Part shown: piece by piece, positions 1-11,886 of the stretch | Layout: each line of letters opens with the position of its first letter | How positions within the stretch are numbered: position 1 is the stretch's first letter | Source of the DNA: Ectocarpus siliculosus | Taxonomy: Eukaryota > Sar > Phaeophyceae > Ectocarpales > Ectocarpaceae | DNA: 64,000 nucleotides | Direction of reading: 5' to 3' | Assembly (NCBI GenBank): GCA_000310025.1 | Contig: FN649743.1 | Span: 3,954,943-4,018,942 of the forward strand | Notes under the pieces: model-generated | The model's input: the letters and a program-made list of their open reading frames with translations, nothing else | What the model was told of the DNA's origin: nothing | Databases searched by the model: none | Translations under genes and position numbers: made by a program

Positions 1-3000
1 TAGGCATGGGGGGGGGGGGGGGGGGGTTCCCGCCCTGAGGCAGACGGTGCGATACGTTCCGGTTGAACGCTTGATTTTCGATCAAGTCTTGTCTGCGGCC
101 TACGTAGTAAAAGGACGATTTCTTGTAGATACTCAATGTCTCAACTGCTTTCGCTAAGAGGGGCCGGCGCATCCAAACAACTTCTTGCGGGTACAGGTTG
201 TGCCCATGCGAATGTCTGTGTGAAAATCCAACTGCCCTCTCTAGCCTAGATCGTTCAAGCAGCGAGTGGCGGATTATGCGAGTCTTTCTCTCGGTTCCCG
301 CGAATGAATGTCGTTTTCTACCAGCCCGTGCGCCGCCGGCGTCGTCGTCGTCCTGTTTACACGTCTCCTTTAGCTCTTGCGGTCAAGGGGGTGTCGTCGA
401 CCTTTGCTTTATCCTAGGGCCGAGGGAAGGTTTACGGCAACGGCATCAGCCATGTTCACGACAGATGCTTCGTCTCGGTGGTTTTTGGTTGTCGGGAGGG
501 ATTCGGTACATCCGAAAAAAGCCCCCGGCTCCTACATTTCTGTGTTGTCAATCTTGGGCGGTGGAATGGACTATGAAAGGTCGGGGGTCGGGGGGTAAAT
601 TTATTCGTGGGGGGGGGAGTATAATGTATTGTCTTTGTTCTGGGCAGTGGTCCAACCTAGATCGGGGAGTTCAATATTACATGTGCACAGAGGGTGTCTC
701 CATTGTTGGATGGGACATAGCAGGAAGGTGTCGTTGCCCAGTGCATCAATTGGCGAGAGGAAAAGCGATAGGGCACCTCCAAACACGGCAGCAGTGCGAC
801 GAGGTTCAAGAATGGGAAGCCCTATAATAGGTAGGAAGAGTGGTTCCTGTCACGTTGCTGTGGCGAAGCTCGAGTCTTCCACAAGCATGCTCCGGTTTGA
901 AAGAAACGGGGGTGTCTTTTTACACGCGCTCCTCTACCACAGTGCGCGCCGTTCCATGCACGTAGGTTGGCACCCCTTCTTCTTGTCCGGCTTGGCCTTG
1001 TTGAAGGTGTTGCACGCAACGCACGTTTCACACACTTGAGTTTCAGAAAACAGGTCTTGGTGGGGCGGGGGGTCGAGCAAACAGCTTGGTCGGATCTGCT
1101 GCTGCGATTTTGCCCTCTCGTGCTTGCCGTGAGAAGTGAGAGCTGTCCTTTTGGTTTTACCGTACTATATGTGTGTGGTTAGTTACTTACTTACTAGTAA
1201 TATTTTCCATGATCTGTCCACACGTTTTGGCCCGCTGTTGGTTAAACACTCCCTGTGTCCACCAGGATTTATTGCGATTTCGATGGGTGTCCGTGTGTAC
1301 AATATCGTCGTGCAATGCCATTGAATGTTTGCCGTGTCGAACCGAGATGCATTTGCCTTTTCTTTTGCGGGGGACTCGGATGTTGCGCTCAAGAGGATTC
1401 ATAGTTGAGCGTGCGCAGGATTTTGCTGTAACCTGCGCGTGAGTACGTGGGCCCTTCCGGGCTTCAGCAAGGAGAACTCATGCGTAATCTTCTGTTTCGA
1501 CCTTGACGAGACCCGCTTTGGTGGTGTTGTATTCGTTGATGGAGTGAAATGAGAAGGAGTTTGGAGTCGGTTGCATGCATGTTACCGAGTGAAATGTTGC
1601 TTGGTGTGTCTTCGATCAACGTTAAATCATACGTGGAAGAGTGTGAATGCCCAGAAACACCCCTCTCTTACGGCGTACCAGGTAGGAGCGTACCTCGTTG
1701 AGAAGGAAACCCCCTTACGGTACGCGGATACCGCGCTGTGACTAAATAGGGCCGGTGACCAATAGCAACGAAACATCCTCAAGAAGCAACCTGCTGTCGA
1801 CGTGGCATCGGCTGTGCTTGCGTTTACCTGTTCACGATTGACGGGAAAAGTAGGTGTCATCCCGATCGCACCCGACGGAAAAGAACGGTTATTACTTATG
1901 TGGCCGCCCGGTTTGGCCGAAGAGCTGTGTCATCGTCGCGCGTCACACATTAATTCGTGATGCCACCAGTGCGCTAACTGCATCCAGCAACGTGATGTTC
2001 AACTAAAGTATGATGCGTCTCCAGTGTGCTGCGTGGGCTTTACCGCACAAATTGTACCTGCGTCAAGTCTGAACCTTTCTCGCGTCAAGGACGATAGATC
2101 ACCAACCCCGTCCACCAGCAAGTAAGCTCCAGTGTCCTCCTTCTCCTCCTGTGTTACCACGGCTGGTATGCGCTACACATGTACCGAAAGGTGTAGGCTG
2201 ATGCCTACTTGAGACCTTCCCCCTTTCTGCCGCTGTGGGCCGAGAGGGGCCGAGAGGAAAAGCGTGTTTCACACCTCATCGCGTGGCCTCTTACCCCTGG
2301 CAGCTCAAGGAATTATGTGTGGTAGGTTGTAGACTACGGCAAGTTAGTTTCTTGTCTCTCTTTCAGGAGACCATCGATTTCCTACATCGACGGGGACGCT
2401 GAGACCACGCATGCTCGCGGCATTTCGTTTCTGAGAGAACCCGTTCCCCGCGTACCCCACCCTGCCACACCCTGCTGTGTCACACAAATTGTAACAACGA
2501 AAACCCTTGGTGCGGTGTTGAAGAAGAACATGAAAGAGAGCAGGCTGACGATTAAAAAGCCATGTCAAACATTTAAAACTAAATAACGAATATCTTCATG
2601 TACCGTATGTAGGCTTGATGGTGGTGGAAGGAGCATTTCGGCAGAATAAGCTACTGAAGGAGGAAGACGTCCTCCACCGTCACAACGAAATCGCATGGAT
2701 ATATTCACTGCCATGTACAAAAGGTCTGTCTGATTCCGTCGGGACGAACACGTGCGTGCCTTCAGCGATCCAATTCGAGGCCTCCCTTCCACGTGGTGCC
2801 AGGGTAAAATTCACCCACATCATGGACACCGCATGACCTTTGGGTATGTACCGAAGGGAACCGAACTATGAGCCATCGCATTCACGATATTTTTCAATAC
2901 CACGAGCATGCTTTCACAGATCTTCGCCGTGCATTCACTCTCGGGTCAATACGGTCAACTGTCGAAGATGGTTCTTCGTAGCAGCATTGCCAACAGGACA

Positions 3001-3073
3001 CGGGCGGTCCTTCATATTCGCGTCGCGCACATTCTTCTCCCTCTCGTACATGGACAAAAACCTGACCAATCGA
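1..3073. other. Non-genic stretch downstream of RSP9
   Basis: A poly-G run occupies positions 10-26. The part next to 3074 is presumably the 3' UTR of the minus-strand RSP9 gene. Open frames of up to 209 codons occur, but none has a recognisable motif or plausible exon boundaries. The only stretch that reads like protein is the short Cys-rich segment on the minus strand near 934-1045, listed separately. Confidence 0.5.
934..1045 (-). CDS. Possible terminal exon with four Cys, unidentified
   Basis: On the minus strand a frame reads CETCVACNTFNKAKPDKKKG followed by CQPTCMERRALW and a stop, with Cys pairs spaced like a small metal-binding knuckle. An acceptor-like CTCAAG lies just before the first Cys codon after a C-rich tract. 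I found no upstream exons and do not recognise a family. It lies downstream of RSP9 on the same strand, but RSP9 has its own complete C-terminus, so this would be a different gene or a decayed element. Chance is a real alternative. Confidence 0.2.
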
Positions 3074-6000
3074 TCACAGCATAAACTGCAGATCTGTGTT
3101 CGGCAACCCGTCCCCGAAGTATGCCCCGCCGTAGTCCCCCGTTTCCGCCTGCGCTCGTCGGTGGAGGAAGCAGATGACAAGATATCGAGTACGGGGGTTT
3201 TATGCTCCCTGGTCAACAGCGATATCTTCCCTGCATGTCATACGACATACTGAGAGGGTTCGTTCGTATCTTCTTGTTCCGCACTCGAATGACCTCCTGC
3301 CCCAACAGAATGAATCTTGCGGGCGAAGAATGAATGAATGCCGACTTCCCTCGTCGGAGAGGGTGCAAAATCTAAGCTCCTTATCACTTCTACATAGATT
3401 GATGTTGGCTCTGCTCCGAAGTTGAAGTGCGTGGTGCGCCTGGCGTCTTCGTTGTATTGCAGCAAGTCTGTCGACAGTAACGTTTGTGGTTTCCAATGGA
3501 ATGGTTCTACTTTCTAGTGTCTTTGCCCAAGTTAGGCAGACTACATACTGCCTACGCGTGGGTGTATTGGGCGCGCACCTCGTGAAAGAAAAAGTACCCT
3601 GGCCACGCTAGACTGCGCAGTACTGAGCACGACGCCGAGGGGTTCATGGAAAGCGTCCAGCACCCCGGCGGTTTGTCGGCGGCGATGGGGTCGAGGAAGT
3701 CTGCATCTCTCACCAAACCCTTCTTCGTGAGCGCCGCGATGGCCTGTTGGGAAGAGGAGGATGGAAGGGAGGTACGGGGCCATTCGCAGTCACGCCACGA
3801 GACAGAAGGGAAGGGGCGAGTTTAACAGAGAAGAGGTGGATCCCGATTTCCGATTCGGTTGGGAAGAGGAATTCGGGTGGGGAAAGCAGGGCCGGGAGAG
3901 CTCCACGCAGTAGAATTGTATATTTGTATTTTCCGCACCCACCTCGATGCTCTCGGGGTTCCTGAAGTGGAAGTAGCTTCTCAGATCTTTTGCCGCCTCT
4001 ACGGACAGGCCCTCGAAGTTGCGGTAAGGCCGGATCTTGCGGGACGCCTGAATGAATCAAGAATGTCCGAACACAGGCACGAAAATGATGGCCTCAGGGC
4101 GCAGATGGAGTCCTTTTTGCGGTGTTTCAGCATCTCCCGCGAGGATGTGATAGAAACAGCACCACGGTTTTCACTCTCGTGCGGGCGCCGACAGCCATTG
4201 CGGGTACTAGATAACTTCTCTTTTCCCGCTCACTCTTTCAGTGCTCCATGGGGAACCCAAGAAAGACTCACGTGTCGAAACATTCGAGTTTCTGATGCGT
4301 GGGTTCGTGTATCATACCTCAACAAGGAGGGCCCCCTTGGGCACCACGGCCACAGCCCGGTCGATGGTTTTCACGATGTGAGCGAGGCGGTGCATCTCCA
4401 AGAATCGCTCCGGGGGGCGGGGCTCCTTGGCGGATCACGCGGTATCATGGTAGGCATATCGACGAAACATGCATAAGGAGGAAAGGATGCTGAGGGGGCT
4501 ACTCGCGTATTGCATGCCTTAGCGGTTCGGCCATTGACCACACGTCCTCGAGAGGACGGACCATAGGACGCAGGGGGGGGGGATAAGAGGCTACTTAGAT
4601 ACTTGCCCTCGTTTCGTTTCGTTTCCGTTTGGCCGAATTTCGAGAAGGACGATATCTGTCACGGTTGTGGTAGGTTGTGGTAAAGCGGCAGCCACACAAC
4701 CTACTGCCTGTTTCGCCCCCTAAAGTTCTCGCCATTCATAGCGGTGGACGCTACAAACGTGACCATCGCGAGGAACATACATTTGGCCGCAACCCAGGGA
4801 ATGAACTTGAAACCGAGCAACGGATTTCGTGTATGCCGTATGTATTTCTAACAACGCATCGAAGAGAGATAAAAAAAAAAAATGACGCCCGTGCTTACGG
4901 ACCTCTAGTGTTGACCGAGGCTGGGGTTCTTGATTCCTCTTGTAGGCTACCAACGCCCTCCATGTAGGTGTTAGCTTTGTGACTATTCCAGGCTAACAAA
5001 AAGTGCTCAGGTTTGATGTAGTGCTAAGCACAAAGTTCTCAACTACCACTTTCTCGAGCGCTACTGTTTCATGTAACGCTGAGCACGAATTCTTGCTGCC
5101 AAGCTCTCGAGTGCAATACTGTAGTGTTTGATGCAATGCCAAGCGTGAAACTCTTCGCTAACTGCCAAGTTCTCAAGCGCTACTGTTTGATGTAATGCCA
5201 AGAACGAAGGCCGTTTACCGCCAAGCCCTCGAGCGCTACTGTGTAATGTAACGCAAAGCACAAAGGTGTTATCTGCCAAGTTCTCAAGCTCGGGCACTGT
5301 CCACATGAAAGAACCCGGGCTGGAAAATGGAACACAGGTTATGATGTTTGATGTAGTTTTAAGTGCGAAGTTCTTAACTGCCAAGTGCGGGCGCTACCTG
5401 TATCTACGTAGAAAACACACCTCTTCTTCGTCTTCCCCGGCGGGGGGCTCCTCCTCCTCCGGCTCCTCGTCGAGGGGAAGTGAAGGGTCCCCTCTTAGCC
5501 TCCCCGTCACAGCCGCCGCCAGGACCTCGTACTCGGGCTTCACGGCCGGCATCAGGCGCAGGGACGTGTCGCTGCTCACGCAGAAGTAAAACTGAGGCAG
5601 GTGGCGGCGGGTGGGCGCGGGGGGGTATACTCATAGTAGTGTATGCCGTAGTCATTAGACCATTGACCTCGCATCCCAGCCGGGACGGAGCACGCCGGGT
5701 TCTCACCGGAACAGGGTCTCACATCACCAAGCGCGAAGCGCCGTGAGATATTCGGCGAGTCGCATGAAGGGTGCGCTGCCTCCTGCTAAGGGTGTTCGGC
5801 ATCTTTGTGCTTATTTCCTTGCGTACGGATGACAGCTGCGTATGACTTAATCAATATTCTGGTGCTTTCACTTCCAGAGACAGTTGTAAGCACTGTGTAA
5901 CTGCCTCGAGGATGCTTGATCATCTTAACACAACGTGGTGCGATCATCCCCCTTGCGCGGAGTAAAGGTTCTCGACCCCGCACAACATGATGTACTCGAC

Positions 6001-8730
6001 CACCAGTATGGTTACCGCAACAAAAAAAACAGAGGTAAAAAAACAAAACGGTAACCTGGTTGCCGAGTTCACGAAATGAATTGGCTTGTTTTACAACGTC
6101 GTTGCCAAGCGACGAAAACCCAATCCCGATGGCAAACACCGAGGGGGGGGGCTTGTTTTACAACGTCGCTGCCAAGCGGTGAAAACCCAACCCCGATGGC
6201 AAACACCGCGGGCGGCGGGGGTGGCTTATATTTTTGCGAACGCACGGGAACATGTTCCAGGCATACGATTTTGGTGAGTTCGGTTTAGGTATAGTATTCC
6301 GGAGAGGTTGGTGTATAATAAAACAGCAGCTCAACAACAGCAGGCAGCAGCAGCAGTCGCAGCGGCAGCAAGAATGTGGTCGACAAGCACAGAGCAAGGT
6401 TTTCTCGCCTTCTTGAGGGGGAAGTCCCCTTCTTCTAGCGTTGGTGTCGCCAATGCATAGCAAACGAGGTAATCGTTTTCGTTGCCTTCAACCTTGCCCC
6501 AGAAGACCATCTTCCCTTCCAGACGCTCCTCCCGCTTCCGCTGCATCATTGACACCTGCCCGACAGCGATATTAATAGTTAGGGTCTCTGTTCGTCGTGC
6601 CACACTCTCTCTTTGTTGACCCCGTCATCATTCTGTCGGAGCCGAGGTCAGTCTCGCTGAAATCCCTCCGCCCCCCCATAATGGTGGTTGGGTAGATTAT
6701 GTTGTGCGGGGTCGACAAACCTTACCCCGTGCAAGGCGGATGGTCGCACCACGTTGCGTTCAATTCATCAAGCACCCTCGAGGCAGTTACACAGTGCTTA
6801 CAACTGTCTCTGGAAGTGAAAGCACCAGAAAATTGACTACGTCATACGCAGCTGTCATCCGCACGCAAGGAAATAAACACAAGATGCCGACCCTTCGCAG
6901 GATGCAGCGCACCCTTCATGCGACTTGCCGAATACCTCACGGTGCTTCCAGCTTGGTGATGTGAGAGCCTGGTCCGGTGAGGAACCCGGCGTGCTCCGTC
7001 CCGGCGTTGTAGGTATGCGAGGTCAATGTATGGCATGCACGACTATGAGTAACCCCCTCCCCCCCCCCCCTTCTCCCCCATACGCGGGGCAGGCGTTTGG
7101 TTGTATGGTGGCTAGGTTAGGAGGTTCGTATTCACTATAACAGTTGGGAGGGACTGTCCCCAATCGTCTCAATCGGGGGCAATGCCGGAGGACGTTCTGT
7201 AAGCACGCGTCGACATCGAGAAGGTTTGGATTTGTTTCTGCTTCAATGTGGGGAACATCATCGACAGGCCGAAATACCGCAACAGCAGCTCACTTGACGA
7301 GCATCCCACGAACAAAATCGCTTCAAAACTGTCCATCGCACTGTCACCAAACGGTGCGCGAAATATGAGCGACCAAATACGTTGGGGCCGTGCCATGCGA
7401 TTGAAGGTGTATGTCTTGCAATGATACCTGATGACCTTTACAACCCAGGCCATTCGACATTGGCATCGCAGCTTGCTTCGGGCAAACCGTGCGGGTCCTC
7501 TAAGAGATTTTCGTTTCTATTGAGGTGAGCAGTGAAGAGATGATCTGTTGCACAAAAGGGAGTGTGATAAATATGTTTGCATCCTTACGACGACAGTTAG
7601 GTCAAGAAGAAAGCGGCAAGGATAGTATAGATGGACAACGCCTAATACTCAGTCTGATTTAAAGGAAACAAACAGACTAGGATTAGATTTTGTGTGCTGC
7701 GTGCAAAACTACGCGAATTGGGTTGCTACGAAAATGGAGAACAACAGCTTCTTCGATATCCCCCACATGCCTTGGACTGAGGGATCGCGTGTATATACCA
7801 TGTGTTCGCACGTGTCCAGAATGCAAGACTGTTCTGGAAGAGAGACACACGAGCACGCCTGGACAAATCGCTACTTCCATCCCTCTATGCGCCCGCGTAT
7901 GTACAAGAAAAAAAAATGTTTCCCTCGAAACGCGGCGAATAGTCTATCGCAGGGCACACGTGTCGTGATCAGGGTAAACTACAATGGATTGGGGACGTAT
8001 TTGTTGCGCGACGTTTTGCGCGAGCGGTTAAAATAATTTGAAACCGTCGTTTTGCGGGGAACATACTTCTTCGTCGGGAGGTTGCAGCGGTGTGGCCCGA
8101 ACCTCTCGTTGGCAAGCGAAATTGGTAGGCACACAGCTATTCCAGCGTCGAAGGACTTGTCCAACAACCTGTAGGTTGGACGGGGCTCCAATTTGGTGGG
8201 GGATAGGTAACCTTTAGGCACAAATTCATCGAGATCGGAGCAATGTGGTGTCGGCAGCACCTGCTGCATGCTCGCTTTTCGTACTTGAGAGTGCCGGTCA
8301 CCGATACAGCCAACCGTCAACCCAGAAGGCACCAATCAAGCTAAAACGTGCGGGGGGCTTCTAACGTAGTGCACGAGGGCCGATGGGGCGATTTCTCGCG
8401 TCTCGGGCGTTCGGCTCTAAAATGTTCGTGGTTCAGGCGTTCGGACTGAAAGTGATCATTCCTTCACATTTTTTATTACCGTTCTGTGAGACCTCAACTA
8501 GAGGCACAAGAATCCAGGCCATTCGACTCAAGAACCTGCTAGTTTTTCTACCACGTTTCGATCGAATGTTTTGGCGCGACCCCCACACAAGACTAACGGC
8601 GGCTTTGCGCTCGGGATACCCGCAGCCCGCGGCTACATCAACGTCTCACCTGCAATCCTGACCTCTCGGAGACGCTGAGTGTCTTTCCACAAGGTCCGAG
8701 GAAGTCCACGTGCCGAGAAATGTCCACCAT
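3074..8730 (-). CDS. RSPH9: Radial spoke head protein 9 homologue, 7 exons
   Basis: RSP9 is a component of the radial spoke head in the 9+2 axoneme and is needed for signalling between the central pair and the dynein arms. Seven minus-strand exons join in frame, all at phase 0: 8730-8650, 6555-6409, 5591-5421, 4425-4318, 4047-3943, 3743-3579 and 3148-3074. The product is 283 aa; human RSPH9 is about 276. The start reads MVDISRHVDFLGPCGKTLS. Family hallmarks follow in order: KMVFWGKVEG in exon 2, a Glu-rich acidic stretch in exon 3, IDRAVAVVPKGAL in exon 4, RNFEGLSVEA and SYFHFRNPESIE in exon 5, and DADFLDPIAADKPPGCW with LRSLAWPGYFFFHE in exon 6. The C-terminus is AYFGDGLPNTDLQFML then TGA. 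Intron 2 uses a GC donor (AAG|gcgaga); the other donors are GT. Introns 1 and 2 each carry a copy of the SINE-like repeat. The gene is divergent to the Sfi1-like gene. Confidence 0.93.
4508..4565 (+). repeat. Short dispersed repeat related to the SINE-like head
   Basis: The segment starts tgcatgccttagcggttcgg and ends with a cctcgagaggacgga motif. It matches 35795-35862 and, in reverse complement, about 43370-43412. It shares the 'gttagaccattgacc'-type box with the SINE-like family and is probably a related short element. Confidence 0.45.
4889..4950 (+). repeat. Fragment of dispersed repeat family 2
   Basis: The stretch around cctctagtgttgaccgaggc resembles the start of the copy at 33268-33415. 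A third copy lies at 43935-44060. It falls within RSP9 intron 3. Confidence 0.4.
4985..5392 (+). repeat. Degenerate ~60-bp tandem repeat in RSP9 intron 3
   Basis: Six to seven diverged copies of a unit of about 60 bp. Each carries a 'gccaagttctcgagcgctac' core followed by 'tgtttgatgtaatgc' and 'aagcacaaag'. The last copy ends about 30 bp from exon 3 of RSP9. A fragment of the same core (taactgccaagttgttcagc) appears at 44086-44106 in a phosphatase intron. Confidence 0.7.
5592..6408 (-). other. GC-AG intron 2 of RSP9, mostly filled by a repeat
   Basis: The coding frame runs ...GDFPLKK and resumes FYFCVSSD. The only donor that keeps phase and the family alignment is AAG|gcgaga, a GC donor. The acceptor is cctcag|TTTTAC. 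About 590 of the 817 bp are a copy of the tRNA-headed repeat, and a (CAG)-rich tract lies near the donor. Confidence 0.7.
5621..6214 (+). mobile_element. SINE-like repeat copy A (full length)
   Basis: Head-first on the plus strand, antisense to RSP9. A poly-G run is followed by the tRNA-like head with boxes gtagtcattagaccattgac and ccgggttctcaccgg. A common body follows, containing tcacttccagagacagttgt. The tail has two copies of a ~60-bp unit containing gttttacaacgtcg and cgatggcaaacaccg. The head lies only 29 bp from the acceptor of RSP9 exon 3. Confidence 0.75.
6693..7068 (-). mobile_element. SINE-like repeat copy B (tail missing)
   Basis: Lies in RSP9 intron 1. It has the body and head of the repeat family but no tail units. 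It ends with gcacgactatgagtaacccc at the poly-C run near 7060-7073. It has diverged more from copies A, C, D and F than they have from one another. Confidence 0.65.
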
Positions 8731-10294
8731 TGTACTGCTGTCACTCAACGCAAGCGAGTTGGCGTGGTGCACCCCTCAGGTCTTTCGCAGAGGAAAGCGT
8801 ATAAACGGCCCGCTTCACTCTCCGTTGCGGTGTCGCTTGCCACTATCTCTCTGGCGGGGCTTAGCAGCGTGCAGATATTGTTCCTGTGCAGCAAGGTTTT
8901 GATCGGTAGGACAGTGAAGAGTTCAGCGGTGGGAGGTCCTTGGGAGTGAGTATGTCGTGTCCCGTGTATTATGAGTTTCATGGGTTTTATTTGAGACTGT
9001 TGCTGGTTATGATGTTTCGATGACGACTTGAAATATAGAATATACAGTATCTTATATATTGTCTACTCTGTGCTATTGTGTAGATCACTGGCTCTAAAAC
9101 CACGGGATACTGTAGTGAGTAGTTGAAAAATGCTTCGTCTACATTCGGTGCACAGATTTGTCGTTACAGAGGGGAAATGCTGCATCTGACATTTTTGAAA
9201 CACAGTAATTGAAGCATGACATATCTGGCAAGTGTTCACTCGCAGGAGAGGCCTGGAGGTCCATTGCCTCAGTACAGGTTATCGTCGGCGACTCTGCAAC
9301 TGAAGATGTACAAGCGTGCTGGAGTTGACAAGTGAATTAACGCCACGGTGAAAGCGGGCGTTTTGGCAATGCAGTAGCTTCAGCACGTACTATAGAACGT
9401 AAGGGCAGCTTTGTGGGTTGGCATAGCGACACGAGGCAGAGGTGAGTGCCGTTGGCGGCGGCCGACGAATCAGCAACGTCAACAGAAATATATACAAGCA
9501 TACATTTGTAAGAGTATTGGGGTTAAGTCCCGACCGACCGCCCATTGTTCGCGTCAAGATGACTGAATTTTGAGTCAGCCCAGAGACATGAAAGACCAAA
9601 CAACTGCCGCGTCCGAGCCCGAACCATTGCCACTGGGTCTACTTTTCTATGTGTGGTACGGTTTGGGGGAATCTATTGCCAGTGCATTTCCCTGGGGGGG
9701 GCGCGAACAGTCTTTCGTTTAATACAAGTGTCCCGATTTATCTTGGCTTCTCCTCTGGCTTTACAACAACAGAGTGTTGATAAGACACCCTGCCCGCAGT
9801 TTTCCCTGCGCCCGATGTACCAAGATTGTAGACTACAAGCATCGGTGGGCGAAAACTTCCATTTGCGTTTGCTCTACAACGGTGTAGGTAAGGTAACAGC
9901 ACCGCAACAATATAGAAGATACTGCAACACGAAAGAAGAATACTTACGAATTATTTGAATATCTGTATTGTATGATATCTATGAACAAAGAGATCACCCC
10001 ATTTTCGTGTTACGTACCAACTCCCTCGAAGACCTCTATTGTACGGATATTTTGCCGTTCGGCCGGTCGTCGTTCCTCGCCACCGACCCCACTCTTACAC
10101 AAGTTTGCACTTTGACAACTAACCCTCACGACACCTCATCCTTCACCTAAGTGCAAACGTCACCCACCTGCGAGTGTTGGTTCTTGAGTGCTGTTCACGA
10201 GGGCAGGCAACCTTGGCGCGGCGGTGGTTGAAAGCTTTGACTTTTCGTCCTCGTGGTTGTTTCAGCAGGCGTTACATGCGAGCAGGCAAGGAAA
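8731..10294. promoter_or_regulatory. Divergent intergenic region between RSP9 and the Sfi1-like gene
   Basis: The region lies between the RSP9 start codon (8730, minus) and the first plausible plus-strand exon of the Sfi1-like gene (10295). It must hold the RSP9 promoter and probably that of the Sfi1-like gene. I see no convincing TATA box or repeated operator-like motif. The arrangement suits a shared bidirectional promoter for two flagellum/basal-body genes, but that is inference. Confidence 0.35.
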
Positions 10295-10461
10295 ATGCCG
10301 TGCCAGATTGTGGAAACACCGTCAGAAACCTTTTCAAGCCCATCTGCCGTCCCCCTCTCAGGCAAGTACAGCAGTAGGAAGATGAGCCCGTCTTCCTCTC
10401 TTGTCGTAGAGACGAGTGAGGAACTCCATGCATGCCGCGGGCCACTAGAAAACCTGTTCAG
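10295..10461 (+). CDS. Possible first exon of the Sfi1-like gene
   Basis: An ATG in the context gaaaATGCC opens a frame MPCQIVETPSETFSSPSAVP that continues, Ser/Pro-rich, for about 55 codons to a donor CTGTTCAG|gtggag (phase 2). A tiny phase-compatible exon may follow near 10812-10849 (ANTRRQKNRGGH), ending at phase 0 as the 11887 exon requires. Nothing but phase and composition supports it, so the N-terminus of the Sfi1-like protein stays open. Confidence 0.3.
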
Positions 10462-11886
10462 GTGGAGGGGGTTGGGTTGGCACGTCGACAGCAACAGGGA
10501 GAGTCGGCTTCAGCTGCGCTTGATGTAAGATGACGATACGAACTGTTTATGAACTGTTTTTCAAACTTGCTGTGCGTTGGCAGTTGGCCCCGGGTTAGTC
10601 TACGGCAAGGGAGGGAAGCAAGCCAAGAGGTATTAGAGTTGGGCAGCGTGCTCTATTCATGCCGCATGAGTGTGCGTAGAGGTGCTGGCCATGTACATGC
10701 CGATGAAAGAACGATTCGAAGGTGTAGTGTCGTGGTGATGCGATGCTTCGGTTTTCAACAAACAGCATGTGATGAGAAAAGATGTAAAGATCTCTGCCAT
10801 ACTTGCAGCCAGGGCGAACACACGGAGACAGAAGAACAGAGGCGGGCACGTAGCTTCTGCTGCCGTCCCGCCGAGCAATGATGGCAGGCTACCAAAGTCC
10901 TCCACTCTTTGCGCATGGTTTCCTGCGTTTGTCCTTGATATTCTACACATTTTTTCTAGTCTTGAATTCAAATTACTTTTCGAGTGCGTGTCGAAACTCC
11001 GCAGCGCACAGCAGTACATCCGCCTGCAGATGTGTGCAAACCAGGAGTACAGGCCCGCTCTGTTCTACAGCAGTACTTCATATTTATCGCACAGAAGCAT
11101 GTTTTTTGGAAGTGTGCTCGGATGCAGTTCACCCTGTACGGTCCTGTTGACACGAGGGGCACAAGTGCCCACGGCAAGCAGAAAACCCTTGGAATAGATA
11201 GCCCGTCAGGCAGATCACAGAATATTGCGGGCGTGCACAGCTCCGATGTACAGCAGTGGTAGGTTGAACGCTATTTGATGAATACGGTGTCATGTTTCCA
11301 ACCCGTGTTCAGGGCGCCCAGGAGTTGAAGCGTTGGTGTGTTAGTCAAGCGAACGAGCCAGAGTTATTCACAGAAAAACTCTGGGAGCGCTTGTGCTTTC
11401 TTCTCGAAAGGGGACCTTGCGTCTTGCTCTTCTGCGCTTCGGAAGTCCGATTGGAGAAGAATGTGCAGCAGTGATGTGCGCACAATCGTTGTTGCAAACC
11501 CTTTTTGCACGAAGGTCCCGAACACCTCAGCATTCTTCCACACTCCCTCGATACTCGAGTCGAGCGCCGTCATTTTACGTCCGCCCTCAACGGTCGGAAA
11601 ACTGCTACAAACACACGACTTTGTGCTGCTATACTTTCCACAGGGTCTATCCCTTCGACATATTTGTTCACCAACAAATAGACTTGACCTTTGACGTGCA
11701 TGTTGGAACTGCAAGTTTTCCAGCTTCTTTCAAAACGTGCGTAACAATCAACCTGAAGGCCAGCATGAAATGATAGCTCCATAACTCCCAGTTGAGGTCA
11801 AATTTGAGGCAGTAAAGCAGGACCCAACTTTCCGTCGCTGAGACTATAAATACCTCCCCGCCGCCACCACACGACACGCCCCCCAG

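Noticed and set aside
2395-2500. Candidate C-terminal exon of RSP9 with a GTG...RN pattern.
   Set aside because: The exon at 3148-3074 matches the family terminus (YFGDGLPNTDLQFML) in phase, so this was chance.
3859-4476. 205-codon plus-strand ORF.
   Set aside because: It is antisense to RSP9 exons 4 and 5, which match the family and keep phase.
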